Shown: positions 1 through 8,391 of the stretch, in pieces
Numbering within the stretch: position 1 is the first letter of the stretch
Layout of the letters: every line of letters begins with the position of its first letter
Source: Clostridium_AF sediminicola
Lineage (GTDB): Bacteria; Bacillota; Clostridia; Clostridiales; Clostridiaceae
Length of the DNA stretch: 64,000 nt
Assembly: GCF_050402865.1 (NCBI RefSeq)
Contig: NZ_BAABMF010000015.1
Location: forward strand, 1-64,000
Direction of reading: 5' to 3'
Notes under the pieces: model-generated
The model's database searches: none
What the model saw: the letters and a program-made list of their open reading frames with translations, nothing else
What the model was told of the DNA's origin: nothing
Made by a program: the position numbers and the translations under genes

Positions 1-30
1 ATCTTCTTCAGTGAAAGTGATTTTACTCAT
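1..30 (-). CDS. 5' end of a minus-strand gene, possibly IS3-family orfA (partial)
   Basis: An ATG at 28-30 (minus strand) is preceded by GAGAGG at suitable spacing and opens the peptide MSKITFTEED before the window ends. Ten residues are too few for a family call. A short N-terminus of this type is familiar from Clostridium IS3-family orfA helix-turn-helix proteins, and the IS-like terminus about 90 bases upstream supports that reading. It is divergent from the AraC regulator. Confidence 0.45.
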   Translation of the reverse strand, partial: MSKITFTEED

Positions 31-122
31 TTAAATTCAACCTCTCTTTCTTCTAAATAAAGTATACAAAAAAATACCTATAGAATAAACACCTTTTCTT
101 AGTGTCCATTCTATAGGTACCA
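1..122 (-). mobile_element. Left end of a putative IS3-type insertion sequence (partial)
   Basis: Read on the minus strand, the segment begins TGGTACCTATAGAATGGACAC at about 122, which resembles the TG-initiated termini of IS3/IS150-group elements (pattern TGTACCC..A..GTGGACAC). About 90 bases further in, a reading frame starts with a good ribosome-binding site and runs out of the window. Inside is a 12-bp inverted repeat (75-86 and 108-119). The rest of the element lies beyond position 1, so neither the second terminus nor target duplication can be checked. The alternative is that the inverted repeat is an ordinary hairpin near an unrelated gene. Confidence 0.45.
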
Positions 123-264
123 TTTTATTTTGGGCATACCATATTTATGTAACTAATTTTATTTTTATGAAATGTATGATAGAATCAAAGCAAGCTATCG
201 ATTATTGTTTTGCATACCACATGATTAAGGTTTTAAATAAAAAAATTAAAAATTGAGGGATAAA

Positions 265-1206
265 ATGAAATATTTATATGAACGAGAATTAGTAAAATAT
301 AATTATGGATTGCCAATAAAAATGTATGTATGCAATATCGAGGAAGTATTTTATCATTGGCATAAAGAGATAGAGCTTTTATACATAGTAGACGGAGAAC
401 TAGAGGTTGAACTTGAAAATAACAATTATAAGCTAAAAAATGGGGATATAATACTTATTAATAAAAATAAAGTACATAAATTTCTAAAAACAGGCCAAGA
501 GAATCTTGTAATAATATTACAATTTAATATTGATTTATTGAAAGTTTATTATCCTGAAATAGTTAATATGGAATTCTTATGTAATACTAGATTAAATAAT
601 GAAGATGAAAAATATAATAAAATAAAAGAGTTTTTAGTTAAAATATTAAAAGTTATAGACAAGAGAGAAGAGGCATTTATTATTGAATTAAATGCTATAG
701 TTAATTCTTTAATGATTCATCTCATAAGAAATTTTGAATACTCTATTATTACTGAGGATAATCAAAGAAAATCTGATGACAATTTAAAAAGGCTAGAGAG
801 AATAATGAAATTTATTGACGATAATTATATGAACAAAATCTCGTTAAAAGAAATTGCCCATCAAGAGTATATAAGCCCATATTATTTTTCTCACTTTTTT
901 AAAGAAAAAATAGGTATGAATTTTCAAAATTATCTAAAATATGTAAGGATTCAAAAATCACATGAAATGCTAATAAATACCGATGAAAAAATTGTAGATA
1001 TAGCATTGAAAAGCGGATTTAGCAGTTTGCAGACATTTATAACTTCTTTTAAGAATGAATATAATATGACTCCTTCTCAATATAGAAAAGAAAGAAAAAA
1101 TTTAATATTTAAGTTTAATCAAAAATATAAAATAGCCAACAAAAAACACAAATATAGAGATGAAGATATAAAAAATGTTATAAAATTTATTGAAAATAGT
1201 TATTAG
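265..1206 (+). CDS. AraC-family transcriptional regulator with cupin sensor domain
   Basis: The product is 313 residues. Residues about 20-90 form an AraC-type cupin (HWHKEIELLYIVDGELE, a typical ligand-binding arm). Residues about 185-285 carry the paired helix-turn-helix domain, with the signature SGFSSLQTFITSFKNEYNMTPSQYR near the end. A basic tail of about 30 residues follows. The start at 265 is chosen because GAGGG at 255-259 is correctly spaced from it; a TTG at 253 would overlap that site. It lies upstream of and in the same direction as the sugar cassette at 1432-9984, so it is the obvious candidate for its ligand-responsive activator (inference). A strong terminator separates it from the cassette. 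Confidence 0.9.
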   Translation: MKYLYERELVKYNYGLPIKMYVCNIEEVFYHWHKEIELLYIVDGELEVELENNNYKLKNGDIILINKNKVHKFLKTGQENLVIILQFNIDLLKVYYPEIVNMEFLCNTRLNNEDEKYNKIKEFLVKILKVIDKREEAFIIELNAIVNSLMIHLIRNFEYSIITEDNQRKSDDNLKRLERIMKFIDDNYMNKISLKEIAHQEYISPYYFSHFFKEKIGMNFQNYLKYVRIQKSHEMLINTDEKIVDIALKSGFSSLQTFITSFKNEYNMTPSQYRKERKNLIFKFNQKYKIANKKHKYRDEDIKNVIKFIENSY

Positions 1207-1224
1207 ATAATTAAGAGCTAAGAG

Positions 1225-1271
1225 AATAAGATATTTACCTAATTGTTAATAGGTAAATATCTTATTTTTTT
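1225..1271 (+). terminator. Rho-independent terminator after the AraC gene
   Basis: A perfect 16-bp stem (1225-1240 with 1251-1266), 10-nt loop, runs directly into a T tract. It ends the regulator transcript, so the sugar cassette needs its own promoter in 1272-1431. Confidence 0.9.
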
Positions 1272-1431
1272 GTGCAAAATAATGATATTTATTAAACACA
1301 GCAAGATTATATATCTATAATAGCAACAGCTTGGAAGAAAAAATAATCAAAAAATATTAAATTATATGTATGAAGTCTTTTGATATGAAATATAAAAGAA
1401 TTTATGTAAACAATTAAAAAGAGGTGAGCAA

Positions 1432-2928
1432 ATGGCTTTAATTGGTATTGATATTGGCACAACAGGTTGTAAATGTACAATATTTAACCATGAGGGAATT
1501 ATTCAGTCTTATGAATATTGGGAATATTCTGACATAAGTCCTGAAGATGGATGGTTTGAATTAAATCCAAATGAGATATGGGATTCTGTTAAGTATGTTA
1601 TTAAAAATGCTATTAGTAAGTATTCTGGAGAAAAGGTCTTAGGGCTAAGTGTTTCTTCACTTGGAGAAGCAGCGGTTTTAGTAGATAGGTATGGGAAAGT
1701 ACTTTATAATAGTTTGATTTACACAGATAAGAGAGGAAAAGAGCAGGTAGAAAGATTAGAAGAAAAGTTAGGGAAAGAGAAGATTGTTGAGAAGACAGGA
1801 TTGAGTCCACATGCTATGTATACCATCAGTAAATTAATGTGGTTTAAAGATAATAAACCAGACATTTACAACAAAACTTGGAAAGCATTGCTGTTTGGAG
1901 ATTTTATACTTTATAAATTAGGAAATAAAGCTGTAATAGACTATTCTTTAGCTTCTAGAACTATGGCTTTTAATGTAAAAGAACTCAAATGGGACAAAGA
2001 AATTCTAAAAGCAGCTGAAATAAAAGAAAATATTTTCGCAGATACTGTTGCTGCAGGAACAATAATTGGTGATATTAATGAGGAAATTGCAGAAGAATTA
2101 GGACTTCCAAAAGATCTAAAGCTTGTAAGTGGTGCTCACGATCAAGTATGTGCAACAATAGGGGCTGGAGTGACTAAGGTAGGAACAGCTATGGATGGTA
2201 TTGGGACTGTAGAGTGCATTACTCCAATTTTCGATAACAATATAGATGTTAATGATATTTCAAAAAATAATTTCCCTTGTGTTCCATTTGTAAATAACAA
2301 GTACACAACATACGCTTTTAATTTTACAGGAGGATCACTTTTGAAGTGGTATAGAGATACTTTAGGATATGAGGAAATTATTGAGGGAGAAAAATTAGGA
2401 AAAAGCCCTTATGAGATTTTTAATGAAAGAGCAGCTAAGAAACCTACAGATATATTGGTACTACCTCATTTTGCTGGAAGTGGTACACCATATATGAATC
2501 CTGACTCAAAGGGAGCTTTTATAGGTCTTGACTTTAATGTGACAAAGGGTCATATATTTAGATCTCTTTTAGAAGGAGTAACTTATGAAATGAAATATAA
2601 TATTGAGTGCTTGAAAGAAGCAGGTATTGAAATTGAAGAGTTTAGAGCGTGTGGAGGAGGTGCTAGATCAGATTTATGGTTACAAATAAAAGCTGATATT
2701 ATGAATAAAAAAGTAGTTGCTTTAGATGTTGATGAAGCTGGAACATTAGGAACCATAATATTAGTTGGAGTAGCTTTAGGAATATATACTTCTTTAGAAG
2801 AAGCAATTGAAAAATTAGTCAGGGTTAAAAAAGAATTTTACCCTAACGAAGAAAACGTAAGGATATATGAAAAGAATTATTTAAGATATAAGAAGATTTA
2901 CGAAGCAGTATATAACGTGATGAATTAA
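1432..2928 (+). CDS. FGGY-family carbohydrate kinase (xylulokinase/fuculokinase-like)
   Basis: The 498-residue protein has the two-lobed FGGY sugar kinase plan. The phosphate-1 loop near the N-terminus reads IGIDIGTTGCKCTIF, the mid-protein substrate/metal loop reads SGAHDQVCATIGAG, and the C-terminal adenosine region contains ACGGGARSDLW. Family members phosphorylate a ketose, a polyol or an aldonate with ATP. Here the next gene is a class II aldolase and the third an isomerase, so the likely role is ketose phosphorylation before aldol cleavage. The exact sugar cannot be read from the sequence. GAGGTG precedes the ATG by 7 bases. Genes follow with gaps of 24-64 bases as far as 8201, consistent with one operon. 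Confidence 0.88.
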   Translation: MALIGIDIGTTGCKCTIFNHEGIIQSYEYWEYSDISPEDGWFELNPNEIWDSVKYVIKNAISKYSGEKVLGLSVSSLGEAAVLVDRYGKVLYNSLIYTDKRGKEQVERLEEKLGKEKIVEKTGLSPHAMYTISKLMWFKDNKPDIYNKTWKALLFGDFILYKLGNKAVIDYSLASRTMAFNVKELKWDKEILKAAEIKENIFADTVAAGTIIGDINEEIAEELGLPKDLKLVSGAHDQVCATIGAGVTKVGTAMDGIGTVECITPIFDNNIDVNDISKNNFPCVPFVNNKYTTYAFNFTGGSLLKWYRDTLGYEEIIEGEKLGKSPYEIFNERAAKKPTDILVLPHFAGSGTPYMNPDSKGAFIGLDFNVTKGHIFRSLLEGVTYEMKYNIECLKEAGIEIEEFRACGGGARSDLWLQIKADIMNKKVVALDVDEAGTLGTIILVGVALGIYTSLEEAIEKLVRVKKEFYPNEENVRIYEKNYLRYKKIYEAVYNVMN

Positions 2929-2966
2929 TTTTTATTAATCATAAATAAAAAAAAGAGGGTGTTTTT

Positions 2967-3842
2967 ATGGCTTTAGTCAATTTAACTGAATTAATGAAGG
3001 ATTCTGAAAAGAACAATTATGCAATTGGTTCTTACAATGTTATTAATCAAGATATGGTAAGAGGTGTAATCAAAGCAGCAGAAGAAGAAAAATCTCCTGT
3101 TATTATGTCGCTGGCAGAAATTCATTGTAGCATGGCACCACTTGAAGTTATTGGACCAGTAATGATTGATGCGGCAAAACAAGCAAATGTACCAGTAGTA
3201 GTTCACTTAGATCATGGTGAAGATTTCGAATTATTGGTAAGGGCTATGAAGCTAGGATTTACTTCAATTATGTTTGATGGATCTTCATTGTCTTTTGAAG
3301 AAAATATTAGACAAACAGCTGAAATGAAGAAGATATCAAAATCATTAAATGTATCATTAGAAGCAGAGTTGGGACAATTACTAAGACCAGAAGGTGGTGG
3401 AGATGAAGAGGAATTAGATGAATCTGAATTGGATGAACGTGATTTCTATACAGACCCATCTCAAGCTAAAGAATTTGTTGAAAAAACAGAACTTGATTTG
3501 TTAGCTGTAGCATATGGTACAGCTCATGGAATTTACTTAAAAAAACCAAAATTAGATTTTGAGAGATTAGAGCAAATAAAGAAAATTACAGGTATGCCAT
3601 TAGTTATGCACGGAGGTTCTGGTTTAAAAAAAGAAGATTATTTAAAATCTATAGATTGTGGAATTAACAAAATTAATTATTACTCAAATATGTCATATAA
3701 TGTTGCTAATATCATTGGAAGAAAGATGAATGATAATGATAAAAAAGTATATTATCATGATATTTCTCAATGGGCTATAGAAGCTGTAAAAGAGGATGTT
3801 GCAAATACTATGAGAATTTTCAGAAGCTCAGGTAGAGCTTAA
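2967..3842 (+). CDS. Class II (zinc) ketose-phosphate aldolase
   Basis: The 291-residue protein is a fructose-bisphosphate/tagatose-bisphosphate type class II aldolase. Zinc ligands are visible: HLDHG near residue 83, AYGTAHG near 183 and MHGGSG near 211. These enzymes split a ketose phosphate to DHAP plus an aldehyde. Two departures are notable. An acidic stretch (EGGGDEEELDESELDE) sits at the flexible loop after the AELGQL strand. The usual C-terminal phosphate-binding segment INV-x-TD is replaced by INYYSNMS. Those changes suggest a substrate other than a standard hexose bisphosphate (inference). It sits between the kinase and the isomerase; a decayed paralogue occurs at 10183-10842. Confidence 0.88.
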   Translation: MALVNLTELMKDSEKNNYAIGSYNVINQDMVRGVIKAAEEEKSPVIMSLAEIHCSMAPLEVIGPVMIDAAKQANVPVVVHLDHGEDFELLVRAMKLGFTSIMFDGSSLSFEENIRQTAEMKKISKSLNVSLEAELGQLLRPEGGGDEEELDESELDERDFYTDPSQAKEFVEKTELDLLAVAYGTAHGIYLKKPKLDFERLEQIKKITGMPLVMHGGSGLKKEDYLKSIDCGINKINYYSNMSYNVANIIGRKMNDNDKKVYYHDISQWAIEAVKEDVANTMRIFRSSGRA

Positions 3843-3866
3843 TAATTATTTGGAGGAGGAGAAAAT

Positions 3867-5291
3867 ATGAAAAAATCAGTAATAAAATTAGGGTATTGTC
3901 CAACAAGAAGAGATGTTTTTAGTGTAAGCGAAGCAATAAAGTATAAAGGTGAAATAAAAAAAGTTATAGAGAACTATGATGTTGATATTATTGATTTAGA
4001 AGGAATTAATGAAGAAGGTTTATTGTATGATCAAAAGGATTTGTTTAAAGTAATCGATAGAATGAAGGAAGCAAATGTAGATGCTTTATTCTTCCCGCAT
4101 TGTAATTTTGGTACAGAAGATTTAGTGGCGGAAGTTGGAAGAGCTTTAAAGGTACCAGTATTAGTGTGGGGTCCAAGAGATGATGCTCCTTTAGAAAATG
4201 GATTTAGAACAAGAGATACCCAATGTGGCATGTTTGCCACAGGTAAAGTATTAAGAATGTATAATGTACCTTTTACATTCTTGACTAATACACCTCTTCA
4301 TAGTGATGATTTCAAAAATGGATTTGAAAAATTCGTAGCTGTAGCTAACACTGTTAAGAAATTCAAGTCAACTAGAATTTTACAAATTTCAACTAGACCA
4401 ACTGGTTTTAACAGCGTTATGGTTAATGAGAATGAATTGTTAGAAAAATTCGGAATAAAACTTTATCCTGTTGCATTAGAAGAAATCACATCACAAATAG
4501 ATGGAATTATTGCAGAAAAATCACAAGCTTTTGTAGATGAAGTTAAATTCGTAAAAGAAAACATAAGTAAAAATACTGAAATTAACCAAATAGAAAAAAT
4601 GATAGGATTAAAAATTGCAATAAAAAGAACAGCAGAAGGATTTAATTGTAATGCAGCTGCTATCCAATGTTGGAATGCACTACAAAATGTATTGGGAATC
4701 ATGCCATGTTTAGCAAATTCATTACTTGCTGATGAAAGATTCCCTTGTGCATGTGAAACAGACATTCATGGTGCAATTTCTTCTATACTTGCTCAAGCAG
4801 CAGCTATGGATGAGAAGGCAGTGTTCTTTGCTGATGTTACTGTCCGTGATTCTCAAAGAGATAATGTTGAATTATTCTGGCATTGTGGGCCATTCCCATA
4901 TTCTTTAGCAAAAGATAAGAACAAAAGCCAAGCATCAAGTCATTGGATTTTAGCTAGTGGAGCATATGGTACTTGTGAATGGGAAATCCAAGGTGGAGAT
5001 ATCACTATAGTAAGATTTGATGGAGATCATAACAATTATCAATTGCTTATTGGAGAAGGTAAAGGTGTAGAAGGACCATTTACTAGAGGTACTTATGTAT
5101 GGTTAGAAGTAGGAAACTGGCCAAAATGGGAAAAGAAAATTGTTGAAGGACCATATATACATCACGTAGCAGGTGTTCATGGTAAATACGGTGAAATCCT
5201 TAAAGAAGCTTGTAAGTATATTAATGGTTTATCAGCAGATCCAGTAGAACCTTCAGCAGAAGAATTAGATGAGAGATGGTTAGGCAGATAA
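3867..5291 (+). CDS. L-fucose/L-arabinose isomerase superfamily protein
   Basis: The 474-residue product has the FucI/AraA-type layout. An N-terminal Rossmann-like part (ILKLGYCPTRRDVFS at the start, then FFPHCNFGTEDLVAEVG) precedes a C-terminal catalytic part with CETDIHGAISSILAQAA near residue 295, resembling the CExD metal-binding region of fucose isomerase-like proteins. The C-terminal part contains HHVAGVHGKYGEILKEACKY. The family interconverts aldoses and ketoses using Mn2+. Being next to a kinase and aldolase it should make the ketose used by the kinase. Strong RBS GGAGGAGG. True FucI is about 590 residues; this shorter form belongs to the broader COG2407-like set, whose substrates are mostly unassigned. 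Confidence 0.8.
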   Translation: MKKSVIKLGYCPTRRDVFSVSEAIKYKGEIKKVIENYDVDIIDLEGINEEGLLYDQKDLFKVIDRMKEANVDALFFPHCNFGTEDLVAEVGRALKVPVLVWGPRDDAPLENGFRTRDTQCGMFATGKVLRMYNVPFTFLTNTPLHSDDFKNGFEKFVAVANTVKKFKSTRILQISTRPTGFNSVMVNENELLEKFGIKLYPVALEEITSQIDGIIAEKSQAFVDEVKFVKENISKNTEINQIEKMIGLKIAIKRTAEGFNCNAAAIQCWNALQNVLGIMPCLANSLLADERFPCACETDIHGAISSILAQAAAMDEKAVFFADVTVRDSQRDNVELFWHCGPFPYSLAKDKNKSQASSHWILASGAYGTCEWEIQGGDITIVRFDGDHNNYQLLIGEGKGVEGPFTRGTYVWLEVGNWPKWEKKIVEGPYIHHVAGVHGKYGEILKEACKYINGLSADPVEPSAEELDERWLGR

Positions 5292-5314
5292 TACTGTAGA
5301 AGGAGGTTGTCTAA

Positions 5315-5980
5315 ATGAATTTAAATGAGTTAAAGGAACTAAACCCGCAAATTGAAATAAAAGATGTATCTAGTAATGAATTTAAACAATACGGAAACAT
5401 AGTATATGGGTATGATTTTTCCTCATATATAGAATATATGATAGAGAATACTATAGTACCAGAGGATGTTATTTATGTTGCATCGGTAGAAGAAATGGAA
5501 AAGTTAGAAATGACATCTGTTATTGAAAATGAACTTTTTGGTGAAATGCCAGTACAAATTGGATATTGTAACGGAAATAATCAATTATTAAATGCTGTTG
5601 AATATCATAAAGGAAATGAAATAAATATAGCAATTACTGACTCAATATTGCTATTAGGAAAAGTCCAAGATATTGACAATAATGTTTATTCATCTGAAAA
5701 TATTGAAGCTTTTTATGTGCCAAAAGGAACAGTTTTGGATATTTATGGAACTACTCTTCATTATGCACCAGTAAGTGCATCTGATAAAGGTTTTAAGATG
5801 ATAGTTATTTTACCAAAAGGAACAAATACAGATTTAGAAAGCGATAATTATAAAGAAATTGGATTATTCGCTAAAAATAAATGGTTATTATGCATAGAAG
5901 AATACAGGAAATCAATAGACACTGAAAATTGTGGGAAAGTCATAGGAGATAATATAAAAATTGATCAAAGATTTTCGTAG
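5315..5980 (+). CDS. DUF4867-family protein
   Basis: The 221-residue soluble protein starts MNLNELKELNPQIEIKDV and continues with YGYDFSSYIEYMIENT, a pattern I associate with the DUF4867 family found beside sugar isomerases and aldolases. Towards the C-terminus AFYVPKGTVLDIYGTTLHYAP looks like a cupin-type beta strand pair with a possible metal-binding His. That would fit a sugar isomerase/epimerase or cupin-like lyase role, but no activity is established from the sequence. Start has AAGGAGG at 9 bases. It lies 23 bases after the isomerase and before the epimerase-like gene, in the operon. Confidence 0.7.
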   Translation: MNLNELKELNPQIEIKDVSSNEFKQYGNIVYGYDFSSYIEYMIENTIVPEDVIYVASVEEMEKLEMTSVIENELFGEMPVQIGYCNGNNQLLNAVEYHKGNEINIAITDSILLLGKVQDIDNNVYSSENIEAFYVPKGTVLDIYGTTLHYAPVSASDKGFKMIVILPKGTNTDLESDNYKEIGLFAKNKWLLCIEEYRKSIDTENCGKVIGDNIKIDQRFS

Positions 5981-6044
5981 AAAATCAACCATAACTTGTC
6001 ACTTACAACTTGTAACTTATCACTAAAATAGAGGGGGAATATCT

Positions 6045-7085
6045 TTGGCACAATTATTTAATAAAGAAATAAGTAAAGATTATCTAATGAAAAGAGTTGG
6101 GGATATATCTCAAATAGCTGGAGCAAAACAGTATGAGTTATCATCAGGAAAAGGAAAAGGTGTATCAGGTATTGATGTGAAAACAGGTACAGGATTTGAA
6201 TTCACAGTATTACCTGATAGAGGAATGGATATTGCTTGGGCAAGCTATAAAGGAATTCCTATAAGCTTTATTTCAAAGACTGGAATTGTTTCTTCCGCTC
6301 ATTACAATGAACAGGATTTAGAATTTTTAAGAAGTTTCTATGCAGGGTTATTAACCACTTGTGGATTAACTTATATGGGTGCCCCATGTGAAGACCAAGG
6401 TGAACAATTAGGACTTCATGGTAGAATCAGCAATATTCCAGCAGAGGATGTGTCTGTTTACCAAGAGTGGGAGAATGGTGAATTTATTATAAAGATTAGA
6501 GGCAAAGTTAGAGAAAGTAGAGTTTTTGGAGAAAATATTACTTTGACAAGAGAAATATCAACAAAATTGGGAGATAACAAAATTATTATAAATGATATAG
6601 TTGAAAACTGCGGTTTTAATGAACAACCCTTGATGATGCTTTATCATTGTAATTTTGGATATCCATTTATATCAGAAGATACAAAACTAATTACAAACAA
6701 TAATTCTATAGTACCAAGAAATGAACATTCTCAAAGAGGATTAGATGAATGTAAGGTATTTGATGAGCCTATTCATAATTATATGGAGGAAGTTTTTTAT
6801 CATGATATTTTAGCTGATGAGAATGGAGATGCTAAAGCGGTACTATTTAATCCAACTCTAGGTGAAAAAGGATTGGGGGCTTATGTTAAGTATAATAAAG
6901 AACATTTACCTAATCTTATAGAATGGAAGCAAATGGGAGAAGGAGACTACGCAGTAGGTTTAGAACCAAGCACATGGTATCCAGATGGAAGAGCTATTGC
7001 TAGAGATAAAGGTGAATTATTATTTATAGAACCAGGTGAGAAAAAAGAATTTAAGATTGAAATTGGGATATTAGATAAGGAGTGA
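6045..7085 (+). CDS. Aldose 1-epimerase-like protein (DUF4432 family)
   Basis: The 346-residue protein resembles the DUF4432/galactose-mutarotase superfamily: SGKGKGVSGIDVKTGTGFEFTV, PDRGMDIAWASYKG and YMGAPCEDQGEQLGLHGR precede a central ENCGFNEQPLMMLYHCNFG, where the His is the expected catalytic position. The C-terminus has LEPSTWYPDGR. The superfamily adjusts anomers or isomers of sugars. The start codon is TTG at 6045, preceded by GAGGGGGAA at optimal spacing; no ATG is available nearby. The gap before it carries short repeats of the words ACTTGT/AACTTGTAACTT. It is co-directional with the cassette and 6 bases from the dehydrogenase gene. Confidence 0.8.
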   Translation: MAQLFNKEISKDYLMKRVGDISQIAGAKQYELSSGKGKGVSGIDVKTGTGFEFTVLPDRGMDIAWASYKGIPISFISKTGIVSSAHYNEQDLEFLRSFYAGLLTTCGLTYMGAPCEDQGEQLGLHGRISNIPAEDVSVYQEWENGEFIIKIRGKVRESRVFGENITLTREISTKLGDNKIIINDIVENCGFNEQPLMMLYHCNFGYPFISEDTKLITNNNSIVPRNEHSQRGLDECKVFDEPIHNYMEEVFYHDILADENGDAKAVLFNPTLGEKGLGAYVKYNKEHLPNLIEWKQMGEGDYAVGLEPSTWYPDGRAIARDKGELLFIEPGEKKEFKIEIGILDKE

Positions 7086-7091
7086 TTATTA

Positions 7092-8201
7092 ATGGAAAAA
7101 GGTAGAGTAGCAATGCTTACAAGTGAGAGAAAATTTGAAATCATGGAGTTTGAATTACCTGAAATTAACGATGATGAAATTTTGATTAAAGTTGAAGGAA
7201 GTGGTGTATGTGGTACTGATGCACATGAATTTAAAGGAGATCCATTTGGTATGATACCAGTAGTTTTAGGTCATGAGGGAACTGGGGAAATTGTGAAATT
7301 AGGTAAAAATATTAAGAATGACACAGTGGGTAATCCAGTAAAAGTTGGTGATAAGCTTGTAACGTCAACTTTAGTTTGCCGAGAGTGCCCAAGCTGTGTA
7401 AATATGCCAGGCAAAAGTAATATGTGTGAAAATGTTGGTGTATACGGGTTGATGTTAGATGATGAAAAACATTTTAATGGATATTTTAGCGATTATCTTT
7501 TGATTAGAAAAAATTCTACATTCTTTAATGTTTCTGATATGTATTTGGATTTAAGGCTGCTAATTGAACCATCTGCAGTAGCTATTCATGCAGTAGAGAG
7601 AGCGAAAACAACTGGACTTTTAAATTTTGATTCTAAGGTTATTGTACAAGGATGTGGACCTATTGGATTATTAACATTAGCTGTGTTAAGAACAATGGGA
7701 TTGAATAATATCATTGCTATTGATGGAAATGATTCTAGATTAGAGTTAGCTAAAGAAATGGGAGCAAAGCATATATTTAATTTCACAAAATTTGAATCAC
7801 TAGAAGATTTAAAAGATGCTATTTTCCAAGTAACTGATGGATTAGGTGCAGAATTTGGTATGCAATGTACAGGAGCTCCTGCTGCTGCTTCGAATTTATG
7901 GAAGTTTGTAAGAAGAGGTGGCGGATTATGTGAAGTAGGGTTCTTCGTTAATGGTGGAGATGCAACTTATAATCCTCATTTTGACATTTGTAATAAAGAA
8001 ATTACTGCTGTTGGATCATGGGTTTATACACCGCAAGAATATCCAATAACATTTAGTTTCTTAAAAAGAGCTCAAGAAATTGGTTTACCAATTGAAAAAT
8101 TAATCACTCATAGATTTTCTTTAGAAGATATGAATGAAGCATTAGATACAAACTTAAGCATGAAAGGAATTAAAGTAGTTTATATAAACGAAAAATTCTA
8201 A
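7092..8201 (+). CDS. Zinc-dependent alcohol/polyol dehydrogenase (MDR superfamily)
   Basis: The 369-residue protein is a medium-chain zinc dehydrogenase. Catalytic zinc ligands appear in GVCGTDAHEF (Cys about 39) and LGHEGTG (His-Glu about 64). The structural-zinc region has CRECPSCVNMPGKSNMC, giving four cysteines. A Rossmann motif VIVQGCGPIGLL lies near residue 180. It probably oxidises a sugar alcohol or reduces a carbonyl using NAD(P). In this operon it may link a polyol to the isomerase/kinase route or reduce the aldehyde released by the aldolase (inference). Start has AAGGAG, and the gene lies 6 bases behind the epimerase gene. Confidence 0.87.
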   Translation: MEKGRVAMLTSERKFEIMEFELPEINDDEILIKVEGSGVCGTDAHEFKGDPFGMIPVVLGHEGTGEIVKLGKNIKNDTVGNPVKVGDKLVTSTLVCRECPSCVNMPGKSNMCENVGVYGLMLDDEKHFNGYFSDYLLIRKNSTFFNVSDMYLDLRLLIEPSAVAIHAVERAKTTGLLNFDSKVIVQGCGPIGLLTLAVLRTMGLNNIIAIDGNDSRLELAKEMGAKHIFNFTKFESLEDLKDAIFQVTDGLGAEFGMQCTGAPAAASNLWKFVRRGGGLCEVGFFVNGGDATYNPHFDICNKEITAVGSWVYTPQEYPITFSFLKRAQEIGLPIEKLITHRFSLEDMNEALDTNLSMKGIKVVYINEKF

Positions 8202-8241
8202 GAAAAGTTTTCTAATTGTATAGAAATACCACTACATCTAT

Positions 8242-8297
8242 TAATTTATTTATGTCCATAACTCACAATTACCTGAGATTTGGACATGAATAAATTA
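8242..8297 (+). promoter_or_regulatory. Long-stem hairpin between dehydrogenase and symporter genes
   Basis: TAATTTATTTATGTCCA (8242-8258) can pair with the near-reverse-complement at 8281-8297 with one mismatch, 22-nt loop. No strong U tract follows, so it is either a weak terminator/attenuator or an mRNA stability element separating enzyme and transporter expression. Confidence 0.55.
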
Positions 8298-8391
8298 AGT
8301 TTTCGTATGGTATGTATTTAGATATCTCAGCTTAATATTCGAGTTCTTAGTTTCGCATGGAATGAAAATAACAAATGGGGAGAAAATTATA

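Noticed and set aside
75..119. Perfect 12-bp inverted repeat as an independent terminator
   Set aside because: It lies at the putative IS end and no transcript reading into it is obvious; treated as part of the IS-like terminus.
1613..1810. Minus-strand open frame inside the FGGY kinase gene
   Set aside because: Shadow of a strongly coding plus-strand gene; no RBS and no family pattern.
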